Assembly: GCF_001411555.2 (NCBI RefSeq)
Contig: NC_049905.1
Coordinates: forward strand, 17,226,097 to 17,290,096
Direction of reading: 5' to 3'
Length of the DNA: 64,000 bases
Source of the DNA: Juglans regia
Lineage: Eukaryota > Streptophyta > Magnoliopsida > Fagales > Juglandaceae
The position numbers were made by a program, and so were the translations under genes. The notes beneath the pieces are model-generated. The model was not told the origin of the DNA. It saw only the letters and a program-made list of their open reading frames with translations, and did no database searches. Of the stretch, positions 56,513 to 64,000 are shown piece after piece (the stretch's first letter is position 1; the number at the start of each line of letters is the position of its first letter).

Positions 56513-58177
56513 TCATTCCTCAGCATCCAAAAATCTCTCAATTAAATCTAGTTTGTAGCCTTTCTGCCGTGCTTGTCTGGTGATCTGACCAAGCATCTCA
56601 TATATTAAAGGTGCATGCTTATGGTCACTGTCACCTGCAACAAAATCATGCACGACTCCATTAATTTGGACCCAACTTCGGCCTGAAGGCTTTCTTACAC
56701 CCATCTCAACCATCTTCTGTCTCACACCAAGAACATCTTGCCACCTTTTACCGGTTGCATAAACATTTGACAAGAGTACAAGATACCCTGCAGCTTGCTC
56801 AGGGTCTAGTCCAACTGCCAGTTTCTGTGCAACATGGGAAGCAAGGCCAGCATTCTTGTGAATTCTACAACCACCAAGGAGAGCACCCCAAACTGCATCA
56901 TTTGGCCTAATGGGCATACTCTCAACTAGCCTATATGCTTCATCTAGGAAACCAGCACGGCTTAGGAGATCCACCATGCACCCATAGTGCTCAATTTTTG
57001 GGCTGATTCCCCAAGTTTTATTCATATGCTCAAAGAGACGGCGGCCTTCATTAACAAGTCCAGCATGGCTGCAGGCACACAGAACCCCAATGAAGGTTAC
57101 TTCATCAGGTCTTACTTGATTTGCTCCCAATCTTAGCATGGAGCAAAAGACATCAAGAGCTTCTTCTCCACATCCCTGCTTTGCTAAACCCGTGATGATG
57201 CTAGTCCAAGAAACATTGCTTTTACACGGCATTATGTTGAACACTTTATAAGCTTCATCAATCACACCACAGCTAGCATACATGTGTATGAGTGCATTGT
57301 TTAAAGACACTGACAACGTCTGGTTCCTAGCACTGATTCTCTCTTCAATGTACCAATGAATCTGCTTTCCCAAATTCAAATCTCCTAATTTGGCACATGC
57401 TGATAACACTGCAACCAATGCAACCTGATCCACTTCCACATGAGCCCTCCTCATCTCACTAAACAAAGACAAAGCTTGCTTATACCTACCATTCTGAGCA
57501 CATCCTGAAATTATGGTTGTCCAAGATACAACATTCCTATCAGGCATATCATCAAATATTCTCCACGCCCCATCAATGTCCCCACACCTGATATACCCCG
57601 CAAGCAATGAATTCCAACTCACAACACTTCTATCACTCATTTCCTCAAACACGCGCCGTGAATGGCTGATATCATTAACTCCACTCATAGCATATAAATT
57701 AACCAAATTCGTCTGGACAAACACATTTGAGCAATACCCATTTGCCAAAACCCTCCCATGCACCTGCTCCCCTTCTCTCAACAACTCCGCTCTCGCGCAA
57801 GCACTTAAAAGATACGAATATGTAAACCCATCCGGCTCAGCCTCCGCTGCCACCATTCTATTGTACAACTCGATGGATTTTCTTGGAGTTTGACTCTGAG
57901 CATGCCCTCTGATCATCTGATTCCAAACAGTGGCACTAGGCTTTTCAATACCTTCAAAAACTCTTAAGGCATGCTTGAGATAACCAGAAGCAACATAGAA
58001 TGATAATAGCTTGACAAGGATATAATTCTTCTGGGTAAAACCGTTAATGACTATTTGGGCATGGATTTGGCAGAGCTTTTTGAGGGTACTGCAGCACTCT
58101 AGCAGAGAGAAGAGGTTCTGTTTTATAGCTCTGGAGTTTCTTGCTGGAGTGGAGGGAATCGATTCTTCCACTAACAT
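56513..58177 (-). CDS. PLS-class pentatricopeptide repeat protein, E subgroup
   Basis: A single 554-residue open frame without introns, as usual for this family. PPR proteins bind organellar RNA and act in editing, splicing or stability. Residues about 25-430 are PPR motifs of alternating P, L and S type (for example VVSWNSLLAGYIRCGDIDGA, NVVSWTTIISGCAQNGRYKQ and VRPDEVTFIGVLCACSHAG). Residues about 465-505 are the E domain (GYLVLLSNVYATGKRWQDV, then KPSGRSWVQI) and 508-545 an E+-like stretch (VVHDFVAGDSDHKH). There is no C-terminal DYW deaminase, so an editing role would need a partner in trans. The N-terminus shows no clear transit peptide by eye. No damage seen. Confidence 0.97.
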   Translation of the reverse strand: MLVEESIPSTPARNSRAIKQNLFSLLECCSTLKKLCQIHAQIVINGFTQKNYILVKLLSFYVASGYLKHALRVFEGIEKPSATVWNQMIRGHAQSQTPRKSIELYNRMVAAEAEPDGFTYSYLLSACARAELLREGEQVHGRVLANGYCSNVFVQTNLVNLYAMSGVNDISHSRRVFEEMSDRSVVSWNSLLAGYIRCGDIDGAWRIFDDMPDRNVVSWTTIISGCAQNGRYKQALSLFSEMRRAHVEVDQVALVAVLSACAKLGDLNLGKQIHWYIEERISARNQTLSVSLNNALIHMYASCGVIDEAYKVFNIMPCKSNVSWTSIITGLAKQGCGEEALDVFCSMLRLGANQVRPDEVTFIGVLCACSHAGLVNEGRRLFEHMNKTWGISPKIEHYGCMVDLLSRAGFLDEAYRLVESMPIRPNDAVWGALLGGCRIHKNAGLASHVAQKLAVGLDPEQAAGYLVLLSNVYATGKRWQDVLGVRQKMVEMGVRKPSGRSWVQINGVVHDFVAGDSDHKHAPLIYEMLGQITRQARQKGYKLDLIERFLDAEE

Positions 58178-58596
58178 TGAAAAAAATATTTGAGGATGAA
58201 GAGGTGAAAGAAACTGTAAATCATATTGCTATACATATTCATGCGTGCGTAAATACAAACACTTATATAGAGAGAGAGTTGGGAGTGCTCAACTGTCCTG
58301 TCAATAGGCAAACAAAATAGTAATGAGAGATGCATAATGTTATGGAAGTAATATTTAATTAACAAATAACATTCGCAAAGCACTTATAAGAATTTAAAAA
58401 ACCAAGCATGATGGGAGGAGGGAGGGACGTCCGGTTTGATAAAATAAAGAGCTGAAATTCAAGATGCATTTGTTTTAGGTATAATTTAGCATGATTTGGG
58501 TACAATTTTGGGATTTGAAGAAGTGAGTTTAGTGGGCATAACTTTTTTTTAGCTTTCTACTCATCATTCTCACGCACCACGCACCACACACCACAC

Positions 58597-58632
<36 letters not shown>

Positions 58633-59047
58633 TTAAATTTATTAAATTCTTCTACTCATTATTCATCTATTATATATTTGATAAGAGAAAAATAAATAAA
58701 TAAAAAATATAATATATGGTATGTAGAGATGATGAATATAATTTTTTAACTTTTTTAATAAATATTATGGATTTGAAGTTACACGTGGGTCGGTGGGAGA
58801 GTAATTAAAACAGAAAGTATCAAGAAGATTCAAGTTTCATTTTGTGACAGTGAAAGTGACCCTCTGCATGGGTGGTAATTAGGACTTTCAGCATGACACA
58901 CTTTCCCCTTCCTTGGTGAGTCTTGATAAATATTTGCACAAACTGGAGTTAAAGCCCCAGTATAAGAAGCAAAACAACCAAATAACTCAAGTCCAAATTC
59001 TCATGTGCCACATAAATCTTACAAATTAGAAGTGAGACAAACCACAT
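58178..59047. other. Region upstream of the PPR gene with a MITE
   Basis: Includes a short GA run (58268-58277). From 58548 to 58750 a copy of the hairpin MITE family of 16670 lies around (ATT)n: left CTACTCATCATTCTCACGCACC, loop side TTTGATAAGAGAAAAA, right GAGATGATGAATATAATTTT. The PPR promoter must lie in the first few hundred bases; no TATA box was placed. Confidence 0.55.
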
Positions 59048-60190
59048 AGATTTGTAACATCCAATTTCCTAAGGGTAACGAGATCACGTGTTTTCATAAA
59101 ATAGTTCGACAATAGATCTCATATTTTAATAAAATAAATATTTAATAAAATATGTCTCCAATAATACTAAATAATAGAGAAATTCAATAACTGAATAAAA
59201 TATCTGTCATAAAAATAATTTATTCTAAGAAGTTTGCAACTAAGTCAACTGCTCCATTTAAGTCTGGTCCGCTTGCTCGTACTCATCATCCTCACCTGGG
59301 TAGCTAACAATATGAAATAAAACTAAAATGAGTAAAAAACTCAATAAGAAATTCATCATAACGTAAACATAATAAACATAAGATTTTTCATAAACTTTTT
59401 CATGCTGAGTTTAAAATCATGATCATTCATACGTATGCTTATGACATGCATGACTTGTATTGAATATCTTACTTATCTTACTTATCTGACTTATCTTACT
59501 GGCCAATATACTTAACCATGTGTACGAGATTGTGCACTGGCCTCATATCCTGTGGCCATAAGGGGAGCCACTAATAGTATTCTAGCATACTATGGTGGAC
59601 AATGCTTAGGTCCATGACTTGCACATTTACTCATAAAATCGCATTGGTACCATGCATATAAATGACCATATTATTAATTGATATTATCTTATCTTACACT
59701 TGAATATAAGGAAGCTTACGTGTATTATGCAACGTGAGATGCATAACATATATAATGCGTCATAATTATACTATTGAGTTAAACGTGATGCAGAATTTAA
59801 CATAATCATGGACTATGATGAATGATATGCTTGCATAAATCATGCCATATGTGGTACATAAAAAGAGGCTATCAATAATTGACTTTAGTAATAATAATGT
59901 AACTATGTATTAATCCTAATTTATGATCAAACTACTTATCTCGTAATGTTAATTCCAAAGTTTCACATCAAAGATCATTACCTATACAAAGTACCGTATG
60001 TCACGAATTTAATTTGGACCATGTTCTAACTATGGGTTACAACAAAGTCTATTTAAAACACGAATACTTCTCCAACAATACAACAATACAATATCTGAGT
60101 CCATATTGAAAGCTATGAAAAAAAATTCTTAATTTGAATCCTTGACTAATCTATATCCTCATCGTAATTAGAACTCATTCGCTAATGAGA
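59048..60190 (-). repeat. Solo-LTR-like repeat
   Basis: Starts TGTAACATCCAATTTCC, like the LTRs at 25618 and 28532. It shares with them AATGAGTAAAAAACTCA, a block GACAATGCTTAGGTCCATGAC at about 59590 and CATGCATGA-rich stretches. No primer-binding site lies next to it and no coding sequence follows, so a solo LTR of a related family is the simplest reading. The right limit is uncertain. Confidence 0.5.
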
Positions 60191-60210
60191 ATATAAGTAG
60201 CAGCGTGCCC

Positions 60211-60960
60211 TAGCCATCGACTCTTCAAGCTTCCACCATTGTGCTTTCGGTGGTCTTGCTCAGGTAAGATAATTGTAGATTTCCGCCATCACCACATAAA
60301 AGACTGGTGGGTTCCAACAACTCCTCTAAAGGCACTCTGGCATCGGGCGTCCGAGATTTTCTCAGAAAACCTTTCATTTGGTTTCATCGGCACAAGTCTA
60401 GAGTAGTTAAGGCTTAATAAGCATCAAACCTAGACCTCTCTCTCTGGTGCCCTAGCCTTCGACAATTCAAGCTTCCACCGCCGTTCTTTCAGCGGTCTTG
60501 GTCAAGTAAGATAGTTGCAGATCCTCGCCACTACCACAGACAAGACCGACTCTGGGGGCTCCTCTGAGGGCACTCCGGCGTTGGTCCTCCCTTCGGCGAC
60601 CTGGATTTTCTCAAGAAACCATTCCTTTGGTTTCGTTGGCGTAGATCCGGTGTAGTTTAAGCTTAATCAACCTCAAACCTAGACACCTCTCTCTCTCTGC
60701 TCTCATGCGCTAGCCTTCAACCCTTCAAGCTTCCACTGTCTTTCTTTCAGCAGTCTTGGTCAGGTAAGACAGTTGCAGATCCCTGCCACTACCATAACGA
60801 AGGGCTCCAACGACTCCTCTGAGAGCACTCCGGCATTGGTTCTCCCTCTGGTGATGGGATTTTCCCAAGAAGCCATTCTTTTCATTTCGTTGACGCAGAT
60901 ATGGTGTAGTTTAAGTTTAATATGTATCAAAGCTACATCAGATTTGCATTTTCTTCCCGT
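60211..60960 (+). repeat. Three tandem monomers of about 245-258 bp
   Basis: Monomer starts at 60211, 60453 and 60711 (TAGCCATCGACTCTTCAAGC or a variant), giving spacings of 242 and 258 bp. Each has AAGCTTCCACC, then CAGGTAAGAT (a splice-donor-like site), GGCACTCCGGC, TTTTCTCAAGAAACC, GTGTAGTTTAAG and a CT-rich end. They lie immediately upstream of L1 ORF1 sequence (from about 61065). Confidence 0.85.
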
Positions 60961-61064
60961 ATAACATTTTTTCTCCTTGAGATGATGACATGAGATGATC
61001 TTGGGAGATGATCCTATGATTTGGGATCAGAGGATGATGATGTGCGATGCGGAATCATCTCAGA

Positions 61065-62560
61065 TGGAAGGTGAGAGGTGATTGAAAGTGGAATAAACAA
61101 CTGTCTTTTTTACAAAAGAGAGAGGAAATAGCTTTCCCATCTCTGAACGTAGCAAAAAGATGGCTAAGTTCATGTGTCTACATGGGTAGTCGGCTTCATG
61201 GGTTGCAAAGGGGATAAAGGATTGCTTAGAACTCCTCTGTCATGATGGATTCTTTAGGAAGCTAAGGGTGGGCAATTGAGTTCTCATCATTCAACACCTT
61301 ATTAATACAAGGGGCAGTTTTATGCAACTCTTAGAATTCTGAAATGGAAGGAGGAAATGTTTGTTGGTAATCTCTAAAGGTGCAAATGGCACTGGGTTCA
61401 TCTCCAAATTGCAGAATATGAATCTACTATAACTACGCCCTAGTCAGAAGAATACGAGGAATTAGACAATTGAAAGGTTTTGTGCATTCCATTCGAAGTG
61501 TTCTGGGTCTAAAGACCCTATTCTGGAGCATGCAAACAGAGTGGAGTTCGTTAATGGAAAGACAGTAGGAAGGCCTTTCTCGGTCAGTACGCCTCGGTGT
61601 TGAGGTCAGTAATGTGTATTCCGACCAATAATAACTCTGTGACAAAAGAAAAGAGTAAGGTATTTGTAGGAGACAAAAACTGTTAGGTAAAATTGGGAGA
61701 AGTGGAGGGTAAGCACACTCGCGTGTTGCATGGTGGAATGGGTGCCTCTATCGAGCTTTTGAGGGTGGGAGAAGTGGAAGGGCTTTTGTGGGCTGTTAGA
61801 GCTCAATTGACGAGAGTTATGGAGTATGTGATTAAAGTAGATAAGAGGCTAAGACCTAGTCATGGGTTTGGGTGGTGGGTCGAAAACAGACGAGGGGGGG
61901 TGGGGGGTCGATCCTACTAGTTTGAAGGCCTTAAGTTCACCGACCAAGGGCACCCGACACTGTCGCAGATAAGGTCGTCGAACACCGGCATCATTGTTCA
62001 CATCGGTGTCACTCAGGTCATCGACAATTTGTCATCTGACTGCCCTCAGTCACCAATTACAAATGAGGTTGGCATTTTTTTCTAGGGTTCGAGGGTCTTT
62101 CCATGGTTTTAAATACTTTGGAAGAAGCGGACGAGTCTCTTCAGAATATAACGATGTTATAACAAAAGGTAGTGCTTCTCCTATCTGTTCTATGCCTCCA
62201 GAAGGAGCAGTAGGGTTTGATAAAGTGGCATAGAAAGGGTCGTCGGGGAGTGCATACCTACAAGCAATGTTCTCGTTGATGGAACGACGACACCTACGTT
62301 GGAGGTGGAGGAACCTCCAATGGTGACAGCAACAATATAACTGTTGAGAAGGTTCGAGATTTGAGCACAGGAGATGGTGGGGAGGAAATTATGGGTTTGT
62401 CGTTGGTACCTTGTGAGGAGGAATGTTTAGGGTCGAGATTGCAGTTGAGAGCGTGTCCGGGGAAAATGTCGTTCCCCTAGTATCTCTTGCTCCAATAAAC
62501 AATATAGAGGGTTTATCATCGGATTGGGTTCTTTCATGTGGTATGCCACATTAGCATGAC
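61065..62560 (+). mobile_element. L1 LINE 5' region with ORF1
   Basis: Matches the 5' part of the L1 in PRP31 intron 5 (10256-11340) in the same order: GTGGAATAAA, AGCTAAGGGTGGGCAATTGAG-like text, CAAGGGGCAGTTTTATGCAAC and further. It codes in broken frames for an ORF1-like protein (for example GASIELLRVGEVEGLLWAVRAQL). ORF2 is absent: the L1 text fades near 62560. Both 10.1 kb and this copy begin at comparable places upstream. Confidence 0.65.
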
Positions 62561-63082
62561 AGGAAAAGCTACTGTAAAGGATTAGTGAAATGCTTTAGGT
62601 CTCAAGTTATGCACACACAGAGAGAGAGAGAGAGAAGGGGGCACACTAGGACAATGTCTCTACTAGCCTTTGGCTGGGTTATTTTGTATCTCTAGAGCAA
62701 CAAGCAAGAACCTGAAAGAACTAACATCTTGTCTATCACGGCAAGCTTTGACAATCCATGAGAATTTTTATTTGGCAAGCGGTTGCTCCTTGCAACATTA
62801 ATTTCATCAAAGCTACCAAATTTCCTTGACATTGCAATTTCCTATACTGTCAAACAATTTCAACACTGGAATTTCCTCTACTATCAAATCATTGCAGAGA
62901 GAGAGAGGGATACCTGGCAGTAGAGAGTTGTTGGCAGGACTGCAGCGCAGGGCAACTAGCGGCAAAGAAGCCGATGAACGATTCTCTATCTCAGGGCTCA
63001 GGTTGGGAAAAGAATTGGGGGTGAGGGGGTTTTGGGGGAGGGTGTCTGGAGCTGCAGACTAAAAGAGGAAAAACAAAACTAA
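62561..63082. other. Short region without a recognised gene
   Basis: Contains two GA microsatellites (62615-62635 and 62896-62908). A 78-residue ORF (62826-63062) is not recognised and has no support. Nothing else seen. Confidence 0.5.
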
Positions 63083-63443
63083 GGCGTGTTGGATAGTGAG
63101 ATGAAATGCGATGATTTGTGAATAGTAGTGAAATAATTTATGAATAATAGTAAAATTGTTTGAGCTAAGTGTTTTATGGGATTTTGAAAAATGAGAGATA
63201 AAAAATTAAATTAAAATATTATAAAATTAAAATATTGTTATAATATAATTTTTTAATATAATTTTTGTTTGAGAATTTGAAAGATTTGAATTATTTTGTG
63301 TTTTGTTTGAAGTTTGAGAAAGTTGTAATGATTAGATAATGATTAGATAAAAAAAAGTTAAGGATTTAAAATTGAAAAGTATTTATGCTTGTGATGTTTG
63401 GATATTGAGATAAAATGAAGGCTCTTGCAATCCAAACAAGGCC
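63083..63443. mobile_element. Harbinger-type MITE, full copy
   Basis: Left GGCGTGTTGGATAGTGAGATG, right reversed GGCCTTGTTTGGATTGCAAG. It is preceded by TAA and followed by TAC (a 3-bp duplication with one change). The interior matches the copies at 47310 and 63484 in reverse orientation (TGTTTGAAGTTTGAGAAAG, TTGTAATGATTAGATAA). 361 bp, no ORF. Confidence 0.75.
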
Positions 63444-63483
63444 TACGTGCAGAGCAGGGGTAGTGAAAAGGGGAAAAAAATAA

Positions 63484-63765
63484 GGCCTGGTTTGGATAGT
63501 GAGATGTTTTCATCTCATCTCATCTCATCTCAATATCCATACACCATAAATATAAACACTTTCAATTTTAAATTTTTAACTTTTTTTATCTAATCATTAC
63601 AACTTTCTCAAACTTCAAAACAAAACAAAAAAATAATTCAACTTTTTTAAATCTCTAAATAAAAATAATATTAAAAAATAATATTCTAATAATATCTTAA
63701 CTTTATAATATTTTTATTTGACTTTTTTTCTCTCATTTCTTAAAATTTCATAAAACATTTTGACT
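63484..63765. mobile_element. Harbinger-type MITE, right end cut off
   Basis: Starts after TAA with GGCCTGGTTTGGATAGTGAG and a run of CATCTCAT units, then matches the neighbour copy inverted. It stops at about 63765 within the shared text (CATAAAACATTTT), roughly 100 bp before the expected end, and is joined to other sequence. Confidence 0.7.
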
Positions 63766-63995
63766 TGGGATTGCTCCCCTCTCATCTCGAGTGACCCTCC
63801 GATGTATGATTCTAAACCTCTGTTTCCATTCACTAGGACAGGATATGGTAGATTACAGAAATCCCTCAAACGTATGTGCAAAGCATACCCACCCTCTACC
63901 TTGATTTCCTTCAGGTAGGACCGTGACACTGCATCTTTCACCTCCTCCATGCACCTCCAATAACAAGAAACGACGGTTTGGTTACACAAAATCAA
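63766..63995 (-). CDS. Unrecognised exon-like ORF at the window edge
   Basis: The minus-strand frame from 63995 down encodes about 76 residues of ordinary-looking protein (SYLKEIKVEGGYALHIRL, then DFCNLPYPVLVNGNRG, then ESYIGGSLEMRGEQSQ) before it runs into the truncated MITE. The last 16 residues and the stop (63714) come from MITE sequence. I do not recognise the family. It could be the end of a gene that lies mostly to the right, or a pseudogene cut by the MITE junction. The start cannot be judged here. Confidence 0.3.
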
Positions 63996-64000
63996 TCTAT

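Noticed and set aside
60255..60790. Splice-donor-like CAGGTAAG motifs as evidence for host exons
   Set aside because: They recur once per monomer in a tandem repeat and no protein-coding exon precedes them.

Overview
This window is nuclear DNA from a flowering plant, most likely a woody eudicot. The evidence is intron-bearing genes whose proteins closely resemble plant families (a spliceosomal Prp31, a plant-type alpha/beta hydrolase, a PLS-class pentatricopeptide repeat protein), and a dense, nested load of plant retroelements and MITEs. One MITE family (TIR like GGCCTNGTTTGGATAGTGAGATG) reminds me of walnut, hickory and oak genomes, so Fagales is my guess, but nothing here proves it. Nothing resembles a bacterial operon, a CRISPR array or an rRNA/tRNA cluster.

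Host genes, all on the minus strand: (1) PRP31, eight coding exons between 6975 and 15524, which I could join with intact reading frame and splice sites into a 485-residue protein. Its first coding exon appears to end exactly at the ATG. Its introns hold two L1 LINE fragments, a MITE, a tandem duplication and purine-rich microsatellites. (2) An alpha/beta hydrolase with a membrane anchor, four coding exons at 37158-39365, 353 residues, with one GC-AG intron. (3) An intronless 554-residue PPR protein at 56513-58177. A fragment of a UBC7/UBC14-type ubiquitin-conjugating enzyme gene (two exons) sits at 55082-55376 inside repeat-like DNA. An unrecognised exon-like ORF lies at the right edge.

Layout: 1-430 endogenous caulimovirus reverse-transcriptase fragment; 430-3474 minus-strand Tat-lineage Ty3/gypsy element with a 753-bp LTR; 3480-5250 MITE-like and LTR-like repeats; 6975-15700 PRP31; 15727-16790 MITEs and a hAT-type element over the PRP31 promoter side; about 17070-25341 one long decayed L1 LINE, itself split by four younger insertions; 25342-25617 an inverted copy of part of PRP31 intron 1; 25618-about 30200 a non-autonomous LTR retrotransposon carrying a hAT element; 30400-33865 LINE remnant and AT-rich DNA; 33866-34495 another hAT; 35826-36160 a TRIM-like miniature retrotransposon; 37158-39470 the hydrolase; 40910-47201 a plus-strand Tat-lineage element with a tandem-repeat array and an antisense ORF; 47201-53450 a minus-strand Ty3/gypsy element of another lineage; 53830-55830 repeats and the UBC fragment; 56513-58177 PPR gene; 59048-60190 LTR-like sequence; 60211-62560 three tandem monomers followed by an L1 ORF1 region; 63083-63765 two copies of one MITE.

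The genes do not form a pathway. The window reads as three ordinary housekeeping or organelle-related genes embedded in a layered transposon landscape. The most interesting items are the set of hAT-type elements with 8-bp target duplications but unrelated subterminal repeats, the PRP31 intron copy next to an L1 tail, the monomer array upstream of an L1, the antisense ORF in the Tat element and the captured ubiquitin-conjugating enzyme exons. I saw no clear candidate for a wholly new biological system.
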